This document shows, piece after piece, positions 8,633 through 17,247 of a stretch of DNA of 64,000 nt. This stretch comes from Streptomyces vietnamensis. Its GTDB lineage: Bacteria; Actinomycetota; Actinomycetes; Streptomycetales; Streptomycetaceae. The DNA is taken from positions 5,460,001 through 5,524,000 of the forward strand of contig NZ_CP010407.1 in the NCBI RefSeq assembly GCF_000830005.1, given 5' to 3'. A program made the position numbers and the translations under genes. The number at the start of each line of letters is the position of its first letter. Positions within the stretch are counted from its first letter, which is position 1. The notes beneath the pieces are model-generated. The model searched no databases, had not been told where the DNA came from, and saw only the letters and a list, made by a program, of their open reading frames with translations.

Positions 8633-8832
8633 AGGATCACGTCGGCCCCTTGACCCGGCCCGCATGACTTTCCCCACACCCTGAAACCTCCCAGTAGACC
8701 CTCTCGGATCCCTCCGGGGAAGCCCCTTGCACGGCAGCCCCGTACCATAGGACATAGCCGTGGCGCGTCCGCCCGGCGGGCGTACGAGGAACTGACGCCG
8801 CATCCCACGATCCGAGAGAAGCGCAAGCACCC

Positions 8833-10734
8833 ATGCCCACGCGCCACGACATCCGTAACGTCGCCATCGTCGCCCACGTCGACCATGGCAAGACGACCAT
8901 CGTCGACGCCATGCTCAAGCAGGCCGGTGCCTTCGCCGCCCACCAGCAGCTCGACGACCGCATGATGGACTCGAACGACCTGGAGCGTGAGAAGGGCATC
9001 ACGATCCTCGCCAAGAACACGGCGGTGAAGTATCACCCCAAGGACGGCGGGGCCCCGATCACGATCAACATCATCGACACCCCCGGCCACGCCGACTTCG
9101 GTGGCGAGGTCGAGCGCGGTCTGTCGATGGTCGACGCGGTCGTCCTCCTGGTGGACGCCTCCGAGGGTCCGCTCCCGCAGACCCGCTTCGTGCTGCGCAA
9201 GGCGCTCCAGCAGCGCAAGCCCGTCATCCTCTGCATCAACAAGACGGACCGCCCGGACTCCCGGATCGACGAGGTCGTCAACGAGACCTACGACCTGTTC
9301 CTCGACCTGGACGCCGACGAGGACCAGATCGAGTTCCCGATCGTCTACGCCTGCGGCCGCGACGGCATCGCCTCGCTGACCAAGCCGGAGGACGGCACGG
9401 TCCCGCAGGACTCCGAGAACCTGGAGCCGTTCTTCTCCACCATCCTGGAGCACGTCCCGGCCCCGTCGTACGACGAGGAGGCCCCCCTCCAGGCCCACGT
9501 CACCAACCTGGACGCCGACAACTTCCTCGGCCGCATCGCGCTGCTCCGCGTCGAGCAGGGCGAGCTGCGCAAGGGCCAGACGGTCGCGTGGATCAAGCGG
9601 GACGGCACGATCTCCAACGTCCGCATCACCGAGCTGATGATGACCGAGGCGCTCACCCGCAAGCCGGCCGAGGTCGCCGGCCCCGGTGACATCTGCGCCG
9701 TCGCCGGCATCCCCGACATCATGATCGGCGAGACCCTGGCCGACCCGGAGAACCCGATCGCGCTCCCGCTGATCACGGTCGACCAGCCGGCCATCTCCAT
9801 GACCATCGGCACCAACACCTCGCCGCTCGTCGGCCGCGGTGGCACCGGCAAGGGCGCGGACGCCAAGACCGCCGTGAAGGACCGCAAGGTCACCGCCCGC
9901 CAGGTCAAGGACCGCCTGGACCGCGAGCTCATCGGCAACGTCTCGCTCCGCGTCCTCGAGACCGAGCGCCCGGACGCCTGGGAGGTCCAGGGCCGTGGTG
10001 AGCTCGCGCTCGCCATCCTGGTCGAGCAGATGCGCCGCGAGGGCTTCGAGCTCACCATCGGCAAGCCGCAGGTCGTCACCAAGGAGGTCGACGGCAAGAT
10101 CCACGAGCCCGTCGAGCGCCTCACGGTCGACGTCCCCGAGGAGCACATGGGCGCGGTCACGCAGCTCATGGGCGTCCGCAAGGGCCGCATGGACAACATG
10201 TCGAACCACGGCTCCGGCTGGGTCCGCATGGAGTTCGTCGTTCCGTCCCGTGGCCTCATCGGCTTCCGTACGGAGTTCCTGACCCAGACCCGCGGTACGG
10301 GCATCGCCCACTCGATCCACGAGGGCCACGAGCCGTGGTTCGGCCCGCTGGTCACCCGTAACAACGGCTCGCTGGTCGCCGACCGCGCGGGTGCCGTCAC
10401 CGCCTTCGCGATGACCAACCTGCAGGAGCGCGGCGTCCTGTTCACCGACCCCGGCACCGAGGTGTACGAGGGCATGATCGTCGGCGAGAACTCCCGCTCC
10501 GACGACATGGACGTGAACATCACCAAGGAGAAGAAGCTCACCAACATGCGCTCCTCCTCCGCCGACTCCTTCGAGGCGATCGTCCCGCCGCGGAAGCTCT
10601 CCCTGGAGCAGTCCCTGGAGTTCTGCCGCGACGACGAGTGCGTCGAGGTCACCCCGGAGGCCGTGCGCATCCGCAAGGTCGTCCTGGACCAGAAGGAGCG
10701 CGGTCGTTCCGCTTCCCGCGCCAAGAACGGCTGA
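8833..10734 (+). CDS. typA: translational GTPase TypA/BipA
   Basis: This 633-residue ribosome-associated GTPase has GTPase motifs G1 [10 protein letters not shown]2 in EREKGITI, G3 [14 protein letters not shown] and G4 NKTDRP. EF-G-like domains follow, and the TypA-specific C-terminal domain ([37 protein letters not shown]). Length and motif order are complete. TypA acts on ribosome assembly and stress adaptation, binding the same site as EF-G. It sits alone between two terminators. Confidence 0.97.
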   Translation: MPTRHDIRNVAIVAHVDHGKTTIVDAMLKQAGAFAAHQQLDDRMMDSNDLEREKGITILAKNTAVKYHPKDGGAPITINIIDTPGHADFGGEVERGLSMVDAVVLLVDASEGPLPQTRFVLRKALQQRKPVILCINKTDRPDSRIDEVVNETYDLFLDLDADEDQIEFPIVYACGRDGIASLTKPEDGTVPQDSENLEPFFSTILEHVPAPSYDEEAPLQAHVTNLDADNFLGRIALLRVEQGELRKGQTVAWIKRDGTISNVRITELMMTEALTRKPAEVAGPGDICAVAGIPDIMIGETLADPENPIALPLITVDQPAISMTIGTNTSPLVGRGGTGKGADAKTAVKDRKVTARQVKDRLDRELIGNVSLRVLETERPDAWEVQGRGELALAILVEQMRREGFELTIGKPQVVTKEVDGKIHEPVERLTVDVPEEHMGAVTQLMGVRKGRMDNMSNHGSGWVRMEFVVPSRGLIGFRTEFLTQTRGTGIAHSIHEGHEPWFGPLVTRNNGSLVADRAGAVTAFAMTNLQERGVLFTDPGTEVYEGMIVGENSRSDDMDVNITKEKKLTNMRSSSADSFEAIVPPRKLSLEQSLEFCRDDECVEVTPEAVRIRKVVLDQKERGRSASRAKNG

Positions 10735-10820
10735 GTAAGGTCGCATACGGCCGCTGACGGCGGGGTAGATCATGCTTCTGTGATCTTCGCCGCTCGCGGT
10801 TGACACGACGTCAGCACCGG

Positions 10821-10857
10821 AGCCCGGACCCCCACAGGCACTGTGGGGGGCCGGGCT
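10821..10857 (+). terminator. strong factor-independent terminator of typA
   Basis: A long stem (AGCCCGGACCCCCAC on the left arm) pairs with GTGGGGGGCCGGGCT and is followed by TTTTCGT. This is the most canonical terminator in the window. Confidence 0.9.
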
Positions 10858-11224
10858 TTTCGTCAAGTCGGGTCAACGTTTCGTCAACTCCATTTCGGAG
10901 GGCGAGTGTCCGCATATCGGCGATCGCTCTCCGGTACGTGTGTTAACAGTCCGTTTCGGGCGTGTCTGTCTGTGCTCAGTTTGTCCGGATTTCGGTCGCT
11001 GAGGCCCCGGTGATGTTGTCAAAACGAGACCGCTTAAGTGTGGTTTACAGCCCGGACGTACTTAATAGTTGGCTCCATTGAGCTCGGGTCAATGGGTCAC
11101 GCACTGTGGGGAGTGCCGACTCACGAGCACACTCGGGGCACTTGAGTCCAAAGCCGTCAGGGGTGTCGGCGAAACTCGAAGTGCCCCTCTTGTAGTGACA
11201 AAGTGGACTCATGAGGAGGAACCC
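10858..11224 (+). promoter_or_regulatory. long 5' region of the BldK-type operon with competing hairpins
   Basis: There is no gene in this stretch. AT-richer sequence at about 11010-11070 is the likely promoter zone; I cannot fix hexamers. From 11112 the leader has three related segments: AGTGCC (11112-11117), GGGGCACTTGAG (11135-11146) and CTCGAAGTGCCCC (11175-11187). Segment 2 can pair with 1 (6 bp) or with 3 (12 bp, one bulge). In addition GAGTCCA (11144-11150) complements TGGACTC (11204-11210), which abuts the Shine-Dalgarno GAGGAGG at 11213-11219. Alternative folding that changes ribosome access is therefore possible. That is an inference from complementarity only. Confidence 0.55.
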
Positions 11225-12868
11225 ATGCGCGGTGCCAAGAGCGCCAAGTGGGTAACGGGCGCGATCATCGTCGCCCTTGCTGCGACCGCCTGTGGCGGGG
11301 GTAAGAGCGGCGACAGCGGCAGCGACGCCAAGGCTGTTGACCCGAACGGAATCTTCTCCATCGAGCTGGGTGAGCCCGAGAAGCCCCTGCTCACCGGCGA
11401 CACGATGGAGTCCAACGGCTCCGCCGTCATGGCCGGCCTGTTCTCGACCCTGGTCGACTACAAGGCCGACGGTTCGCTGACGATGGTCAACGCCGAGTCG
11501 GTCACCACGACGGACTCGAAGACCTGGACCGTCAAGCTCAAGCCGGGCTGGACCTTCCACGACGGCACCCCCGTCACCTCCAAGTCCTACGTGGACGCGT
11601 GGAACTGGAACGCCAGCCTGAAGAACGCCCAGGGCCTCGCGTCCTGGTTCGCGGACATCAAGGGCTACGACAAGGTCCACCCCGACGCCGAGGGTGCCAA
11701 GCAGACCGCCGACAAGCTCGAGGGTCTGAAGGTCGTCGACGAGAACACCTTCACGATCGAGCTCACGAAGTCCGTCCCGTACTTCGGCCACAAGCTCGCG
11801 TACATCGTCTTCGCGCCGCTCCCGGACTCGTTCTACAAGCTGGACGCCAAGACCCGCGGCCAGGCCCCGGTCGGCAACGGTCCCTACAAGTTCAAGAGCT
11901 GGGACCACAAGAAGAAGATCGAGATCACCCGGTACGACGGCTACAAGGGCCCGAACAAGGCGAAGAACGGCGGTGTGGTCTTCAAGAACTACACCACCCT
12001 CGAGGCCGCGTACGAGGACCTGAAGTCCGGCAACGTCGACGTCCTGCGTCAGATCGCGCCGAAGGACCTCCCGGTCTACCGTCAGGACCTCGGCGACCGC
12101 GCCGTGGACCAGGCGTACTCCGCGATCCAGACCATCGCCGTCGCCTTCTACGCCGACCAGTGGAAGAAGCCGAAGCAGGTCGACCCGCGCGTCATCCAGG
12201 GTCTGTCCATGGCGATCGACCGCGCCACCATCACCAAGACGGTGCTGAACGGCACGCGTGAGCCCGCGACCGGCTGGGTCGCCAAGGGCGTCCTGGGCTT
12301 CCAGGAGGACGGCGGCAACGGCGTCACCAAGTACGACCCGGCCAAGGCCAAGGAGCTCATCAAGGCCGGCGGCGGCGTCCCCGGCAACAAGATCTCCATC
12401 CAGTACAACGCCGACGGCGGCCACAAGGAGTGGGTGGACGCTGTCTGCAACTCCATCCAGCAGGCCACCAGCGTCCAGTGCGTCGGCGACGGCAAGCCGG
12501 ACTTCCAGGCCGACCTGACCGCTCGTAAGACCAAGCAGGTCAAGTCGCTCTACCGTTCCGGCTGGGTGCTCGACTACCCGGTGAACGCCAACTTCATCTC
12601 GGACCTGTTCCGTACGGGTGCCGGCGGCAACCAGGGCGACTTCTCCAACAAGGAGCTGGACGCCAAGATCGCGAAGGCCGACTCCGCCAAGACCCTTGAC
12701 GAGTCCGTCAAGGCCTACCAGGCGATCGAGAAGGACCTCAAGAACTACATGCCGTCCATCCCGCTCTGGTACTACAAGGTCAACGCGGGCTTCTCCGAGA
12801 AGGTCTCGGGTGTCGCCTACGGCCAGGACGGCGACCCGATCCTGACCGGCGTCGAGGTCAAGAAGTAA
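11225..12868 (+). CDS. oligopeptide ABC transporter binding lipoprotein, BldKB-like
   Basis: This 547-residue SBP_bac_5 protein starts at the ATG with an ideal Shine-Dalgarno (GAGGAGG). The signal peptide ends in ALAATAC, with Cys23 as the lipidated residue. Typical binding-protein blocks follow: WTFHDGTPVTSKSYVDAW, GNGPYKFKSW, LSMAIDRATI and MPSIPLWYY. It captures peptides for the permease encoded downstream. Immediately after typA, Streptomyces chromosomes carry the bldK locus, whose binding protein BldKB is needed for aerial growth, so this is the likely counterpart. I recall a permease gene first in the S. coelicolor locus, so gene order should be checked. A hairpin separates it from the permease gene. 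Confidence 0.88.
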   Translation: MRGAKSAKWVTGAIIVALAATACGGGKSGDSGSDAKAVDPNGIFSIELGEPEKPLLTGDTMESNGSAVMAGLFSTLVDYKADGSLTMVNAESVTTTDSKTWTVKLKPGWTFHDGTPVTSKSYVDAWNWNASLKNAQGLASWFADIKGYDKVHPDAEGAKQTADKLEGLKVVDENTFTIELTKSVPYFGHKLAYIVFAPLPDSFYKLDAKTRGQAPVGNGPYKFKSWDHKKKIEITRYDGYKGPNKAKNGGVVFKNYTTLEAAYEDLKSGNVDVLRQIAPKDLPVYRQDLGDRAVDQAYSAIQTIAVAFYADQWKKPKQVDPRVIQGLSMAIDRATITKTVLNGTREPATGWVAKGVLGFQEDGGNGVTKYDPAKAKELIKAGGGVPGNKISIQYNADGGHKEWVDAVCNSIQQATSVQCVGDGKPDFQADLTARKTKQVKSLYRSGWVLDYPVNANFISDLFRTGAGGNQGDFSNKELDAKIAKADSAKTLDESVKAYQAIEKDLKNYMPSIPLWYYKVNAGFSEKVSGVAYGQDGDPILTGVEVKK

Positions 12869-12896
12869 TCACCCGAGCGTAGTCCGCACGCCGTCA

Positions 12897-12921
12897 CGGG
12901 ACTGACGGATCGTCAGTCCCG
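12897..12921 (+). terminator. intra-operon hairpin after the first binding-protein gene
   Basis: A perfect 11-bp stem CGGGACTGACG / CGTCAGTCCCG with a 3-nt loop, in the 170-bp gap before the permease gene. No T-run follows. It probably attenuates transcription or protects the 3' end of the binding-protein mRNA, giving more binding protein than permease. Confidence 0.75.
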
Positions 12922-13038
12922 TCTCGGTGCCTTACGCAGCGGCTGGGGGGCCCTTCCACGACATCAGCGTGCCCGGATCCGGGCATGCTGTCGGGGGAGG
13001 GCCCGTCGGTTGCGCTGTCACATCTCAACGGAGGCATG

Positions 13039-13971
13039 ATGGGGCGTTATGTCGCACGACGACTGCTCCAGATGATCCCGGTTTTCCTCGGGACGACCCT
13101 GCTGATCTTTGCCATGGTGCACGCGCTGCCCGGTGACCCCGTGCTGGCGATGTTCGGCGACAAGGGCGCCGACCCGGCGACGCTCGCCGCGAAGCGCCAC
13201 GAGCTGGGGCTCGACAAGCCCACATGGCAGCAGTACTTCTTCTACATGCGGGACATGATCCTGCACCTGGACTTCGGTAGCCAGATCCGTAACGGACGGC
13301 CGGTCACCGAGGTGCTGGGCGACGCGTTCCCCATCACCCTCCAGCTTGGCGTCCTGGCCTTCGCCATCGAGCTCGTCTTCGGCATCGGCCTGGGCATCGT
13401 CGGTGGTCTGCGTGCCGGCCGCCTGGCCGACAACCTGATCCTGATCTTCACCCTGCTGATCATCTCGATCCCGGTCTTCGTCCTCGGCTACATCATCAAG
13501 ATGGTCTTCGCCTTCAACCTGGGCTGGATCGAGCCGAACGTCGCCACGGAGCCCGAGTGGAGCCAGCTGATCGCTCCCGCCGTCGTGCTCGGCGGTCTCT
13601 CCCTCGCGTATGTGGCCCGACTGACCCGTACCTCCATGGCGGAGAACCTGCGCGCCGACTACATGCGCACGGCCGTCGCCAAGGGCCTGCCGCGCCGCCG
13701 CGTCATCGGCGTCCACCTCATGCGCAACTCGATGATCCCCGTGGTCACCTTCCTCGGCACCGACATCGGCGCCATCATGGGCGGTGCGGTCGTCACCGAG
13801 TTCATCTTCAACATCCACGGCATCGGCGGCGTCATCGCCGAGTCGATCTCCCGGCGCGAAGGTTCGACCCTGGTGGGCCTCGTCACCATCCTGGTGATCG
13901 TCTACCTCGTCACCAGCCTGCTCATCGACCTGCTGTACGCGGTCCTGGACCCGAGGATCCGGTATGCCTGA
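13039..13971 (+). CDS. oligopeptide ABC transporter permease (OppB type)
   Basis: This 310-residue inner-membrane permease has about six helices. The EAA loop is near residue 205-235 (ENLRADYMRTAVAKGLPRRR). The start is the second of two overlapping ATGs (13036, 13039); 13039 leaves workable spacing after GGAGG, and MGRYVARRLLQMIPVF is the usual OppB N terminus. The last 8 bases overlap the next permease gene, so the two are translationally coupled. Confidence 0.9.
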   Translation: MGRYVARRLLQMIPVFLGTTLLIFAMVHALPGDPVLAMFGDKGADPATLAAKRHELGLDKPTWQQYFFYMRDMILHLDFGSQIRNGRPVTEVLGDAFPITLQLGVLAFAIELVFGIGLGIVGGLRAGRLADNLILIFTLLIISIPVFVLGYIIKMVFAFNLGWIEPNVATEPEWSQLIAPAVVLGGLSLAYVARLTRTSMAENLRADYMRTAVAKGLPRRRVIGVHLMRNSMIPVVTFLGTDIGAIMGGAVVTEFIFNIHGIGGVIAESISRREGSTLVGLVTILVIVYLVTSLLIDLLYAVLDPRIRYA

Positions 13972-14917
13972 CGTGACCAAGACCGCTACCGCCGTCGAGG
14001 ACGCCGTCGCCACCCCCTCGGTGGACGCGCCCGCACCGGCCGCGAAGCAGGAGAAGGCCCGCAGCCTCTGGGGCGACGCCTGGGCCGACCTGCGCCGCAA
14101 CCCGTACTTCATCGTCTCGTCGATCCTGATCGCGCTGCTGCTCCTCGTCTCGGCGTGGCCGGGCCTCTTCACCAGCGCGTCCCCGACCGCCGGTGACCTG
14201 GTCCACCACTTCCTGAGCAAGCCCGAGCTGAGCAAGGTCGGTTCGCCGGAGTGGCTGGGCTACGACGGCCAGGGCCGCTCCGTCTACGCCCGCCTGATCC
14301 ACGGCACCCGCGCCTCCGTCACCGTCGGCATCGCGGTCACCGCGATCGTCACCATCGTCGGCGGCTTCATGGGCATGATCGCCGGCTACTTCGGCGGCAT
14401 CGTCGACACGATCCTCTCCCGGATCACGGACATCTTCTTCGGCATCCCGTTCCTGCTCGGCGCCATGGTCGTCCTGCAGTCGTTCGTCGAGCGGACCGTC
14501 TGGGTCGTCGTCTTCGCCCTCGCGTTCCTCGGCTGGACCCAGATCACCCGCGTCATGCGCGGTGCCGTGATCACCATCAAGCAGGCCGACTACGTCCACG
14601 CGGCCAAGGCCCTGGGCGCCGGCACCACCCGGATCCTGTTCAAGCACATCCTGCCGAACGCCATGGCCCCCGTGATCGTCGTCGCGACCATCGCGCTCGG
14701 CGGCTACATCTCGGCCGAGGCCACCCTGTCCTTCCTGGGACTGGGCCTCGCCGCCCCGACCGTCTCCTGGGGCGTCGACATCTCCGCCGGTGTCGCCCAG
14801 ATCCGAGTGGCCCCGCACATCCTGCTCTGGCCCTCGATCATGCTGAGCCTCACCGTTCTGGCGTTCATCATGCTCGGCGAAGCCGTCCGCAACGCCCTCG
14901 ACCCCAAGCTGCGCTGA
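13964..14917 (+). CDS. oligopeptide ABC transporter permease (OppC type)
   Basis: This 317-residue permease has an N-terminal cytoplasmic extension typical of OppC (about 45 residues, ending SLWGDAWADLRRNPYF), then about six helices. The EAA loop is around residues 205-235 (KQADYVHAAKALGAGTTR). It pairs with the preceding permease to form the channel. Its ATG overlaps the upstream stop by 8 nt. Confidence 0.92.
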   Translation: MPDVTKTATAVEDAVATPSVDAPAPAAKQEKARSLWGDAWADLRRNPYFIVSSILIALLLLVSAWPGLFTSASPTAGDLVHHFLSKPELSKVGSPEWLGYDGQGRSVYARLIHGTRASVTVGIAVTAIVTIVGGFMGMIAGYFGGIVDTILSRITDIFFGIPFLLGAMVVLQSFVERTVWVVVFALAFLGWTQITRVMRGAVITIKQADYVHAAKALGAGTTRILFKHILPNAMAPVIVVATIALGGYISAEATLSFLGLGLAAPTVSWGVDISAGVAQIRVAPHILLWPSIMLSLTVLAFIMLGEAVRNALDPKLR

Positions 14918-14931
14918 GGAGGGCGTAACAG

Positions 14932-15987
14932 ATGAGCATCATCGACAAGACCGCGGCCGTCCCCGCGCCGCGCGGCGGCGACCACACCGGTCCGCTGCTC
15001 GAAGTCAAGGACCTGCACGTCGAGTTCCACACCCGTGACGGTGTGGCCAAGGCGGTCAACGGCGTCAACTACTCGGTGAACGCCGGCGAGACCCTCGCCG
15101 TCCTCGGCGAGTCCGGCTCCGGCAAGTCCGTCACCGCCCAGGCCATCATGGGCATCCTCGACATGCCGCCCGGCAAGATCCCGCAGGGCGAGATCCTGTT
15201 CCGCGGCGAGGACATGCTGAAGATGTCCGAGGAGGAGCGCCGGAAGATCCGCGGCCGGAAGATCGCCATGATCTTCCAGGACGCGCTGTCCTCCCTCAAC
15301 CCGGTCCTCAACGTCGGCTACCAGCTCGGCGAGATGTTCCGGGTGCACCACGGCATGTCCAAGAAGGACGCCAAGGTCAAGGCCATCGAGCTGATGGACA
15401 AGGTCAAGATCCCCGCCGCCAAGGCCCGGGTCGACGACTACCCCCACCAGTTCTCCGGCGGCATGCGCCAGCGCATCATGATCGCCATGGCGCTCGCCCT
15501 GGAGCCGGACCTGATCATCGCCGACGAGCCCACCACGGCTCTCGACGTGACCGTCCAGGCCCAGGTCATGGACCTCCTCGCGGAGCTCCAGCAGGAATAC
15601 AACATGGGCCTGATCCTGATCACCCACGACCTCGGCGTCGTCGCCGACGTCGCGGACAAGATCGCCGTGATGTACGCCGGCCGGATCGTCGAGCAGGCGC
15701 CGGTGCACGAGCTGTACAAGCGCCCGGCCCACCCGTACACCCGCGGCCTCCTGGACTCGATCCCGCGCCTGGACCAGAAGGGCCAGGAGCTCTTCGCGAT
15801 CAAGGGCCTGCCGCCCAACCTGCTCAAGGTGCCCACCGGCTGCGCCTTCAACCCGCGCTGCCCCAAGGCCGACGACATCTGCCGTACGGAGATCCCGGCC
15901 CTGGTGCCGGTCACCGAGCAGAACGGCGCGGACCTCCCGGGCCGCAAGAGCGCCTGCCACTTCTGGAAGGAGACGATCCATGGCTGA
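14932..15987 (+). CDS. oligopeptide ABC transporter ATP-binding protein (OppD type)
   Basis: This 351-residue ATPase has Walker A GESGSGKS, signature FSGGMRQR, Walker B LIIADEPTTALD and H-loop THDLG. The C-terminal oligopeptide-transporter domain carries Cys residues (CAFNPRCPKADDIC), which in relatives can bind an Fe-S cluster. GAGGAGG precedes the ATG. It energises import together with the next protein, which overlaps it by 8 nt. Confidence 0.94.
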   Translation: MSIIDKTAAVPAPRGGDHTGPLLEVKDLHVEFHTRDGVAKAVNGVNYSVNAGETLAVLGESGSGKSVTAQAIMGILDMPPGKIPQGEILFRGEDMLKMSEEERRKIRGRKIAMIFQDALSSLNPVLNVGYQLGEMFRVHHGMSKKDAKVKAIELMDKVKIPAAKARVDDYPHQFSGGMRQRIMIAMALALEPDLIIADEPTTALDVTVQAQVMDLLAELQQEYNMGLILITHDLGVVADVADKIAVMYAGRIVEQAPVHELYKRPAHPYTRGLLDSIPRLDQKGQELFAIKGLPPNLLKVPTGCAFNPRCPKADDICRTEIPALVPVTEQNGADLPGRKSACHFWKETIHG

Positions 15988-17068
15988 CCTCAGCAACAAC
16001 GACGAGGCCGTGGCCGCCGCCATCGAGGCCCCCGTGGGCCGCGGCGAGCCGATCCTCCAGGTGCGCAACCTGCAGAAGCACTTCCCGCTGACGCAGGGCA
16101 TCCTCTTCAAGAAGCAGGTCGGCGCGGTCAAGGCCGTGGACGGGGTCTCCTTCGACCTCTTCCAGGGCGAGACCCTCGGCATCGTGGGCGAGTCCGGCTG
16201 TGGCAAGTCCACGGTCGCCAAGCTCCTGATGAACCTGGAGCGGGCCACCGCCGGCGAGGTCTTCTACAAGGGCCAGGACATCACCAAGCTGTCCGGGCGC
16301 GCGCTGAAGGCCGTCCGCCGCAACATCCAGATGGTCTTCCAGGACCCGTACACCTCGCTGAACCCGCGCATGACGGTCGGCGACATCATCGGCGAGCCCT
16401 TCGACATCCACCCCGAGGTGGCCCCGAAGGGCGACCGGCGCCGCAAGGTGCAGGAGCTGCTCGACGTCGTCGGTCTGAACCCGGAGTACATCAACCGGTA
16501 CCCGCACCAGTTCTCCGGCGGTCAGCGCCAGCGCATCGGCATCGCCCGCGGCCTCGCGCTCAACCCGGAGATCATCATCTGCGACGAGCCGGTCTCGGCC
16601 CTGGACGTCTCCGTCCAGGCGCAGGTCATCAACCTGATGGGGAAGCTGCAGGACGAGTTCAACCTCTCCTACATCTTCATCGCGCACGACCTGTCGATCG
16701 TCCGGCACATCTCGGACCGCGTCGGCGTCATGTACCTCGGCAAGATGGCCGAGATCGGTACGGACGAGCAGATCTACGAGCACCCGACGCACCCGTACAC
16801 CCAGGCGCTGCTCTCCGCGGTGCCGGTGCCGGACCCGGAGGCCCGCGCGCACCGCGAGCGGATCATCCTCACCGGTGACGTCCCCTCGCCGGCCAACCCG
16901 CCGTCGGGCTGCAGCTTCCGCACCCGCTGCTGGAAGGCGCAGGAGAAGTGCTCCCAGGAGGTGCCGGTCCTCGCGATCCCGCAGCGCTTCCAGGGTGAGG
17001 ACACCCCGGCCGCGCACTCCTCGGCGTGCCACTTCGCCGAGGAGAAGCAGGTCGTCCCGGTGCACTGA
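15980..17068 (+). CDS. oligopeptide ABC transporter ATP-binding protein (OppF type)
   Basis: This 362-residue ATPase has Walker A GESGCGKS, signature FSGGQRQR, Walker [13 protein letters not shown] and the C-terminal [14 protein letters not shown] motif. It is the last gene of the first Opp operon and is followed by a 26-bp-stem terminator. It is close to its paralogue at 21890-23023 over the whole ATPase domain, but has a plain C terminus. Confidence 0.94.
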   Translation: MADLSNNDEAVAAAIEAPVGRGEPILQVRNLQKHFPLTQGILFKKQVGAVKAVDGVSFDLFQGETLGIVGESGCGKSTVAKLLMNLERATAGEVFYKGQDITKLSGRALKAVRRNIQMVFQDPYTSLNPRMTVGDIIGEPFDIHPEVAPKGDRRRKVQELLDVVGLNPEYINRYPHQFSGGQRQRIGIARGLALNPEIIICDEPVSALDVSVQAQVINLMGKLQDEFNLSYIFIAHDLSIVRHISDRVGVMYLGKMAEIGTDEQIYEHPTHPYTQALLSAVPVPDPEARAHRERIILTGDVPSPANPPSGCSFRTRCWKAQEKCSQEVPVLAIPQRFQGEDTPAAHSSACHFAEEKQVVPVH

Positions 17069-17088
17069 CGCACCGAGCGCGCACCGAA

Positions 17089-17140
17089 CGCAGAAGGGCG
17101 CCCCCGTTCCGTACGTACGGAACGGGGGCGCCCTTCTGCG
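17089..17140 (+). terminator. perfect 26-bp palindromic terminator after the first Opp operon
   Basis: Two 26-base arms (17089-17114 and 17115-17140) are exact reverse complements, centred on GTACGTAC. It insulates the first operon from the second. Confidence 0.92.
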
Positions 17141-17191
17141 TGCCGCCGGCCGGTGGGCGTCCGTCCGGGCGCCGTAAAAGTGCACCTACGT

Positions 17192-17209
17192 CAATATCGG
17201 GTGATATTG
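17192..17209. promoter_or_regulatory. operator-like palindrome before the second Opp operon
   Basis: CAATATC, 4 bp, GATATTG: a perfect 7-bp inverted repeat and a local AT-rich patch. It ends 38 bp before the ATG of the second binding-protein gene, and AGTAAGACC lies just downstream. It is probably a regulator site at or near the promoter. The factor is unknown. Confidence 0.6.
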
Positions 17210-17247
17210 GGGCCTAAGTAAGACCCAGGACATACGGGAGGCACTCC

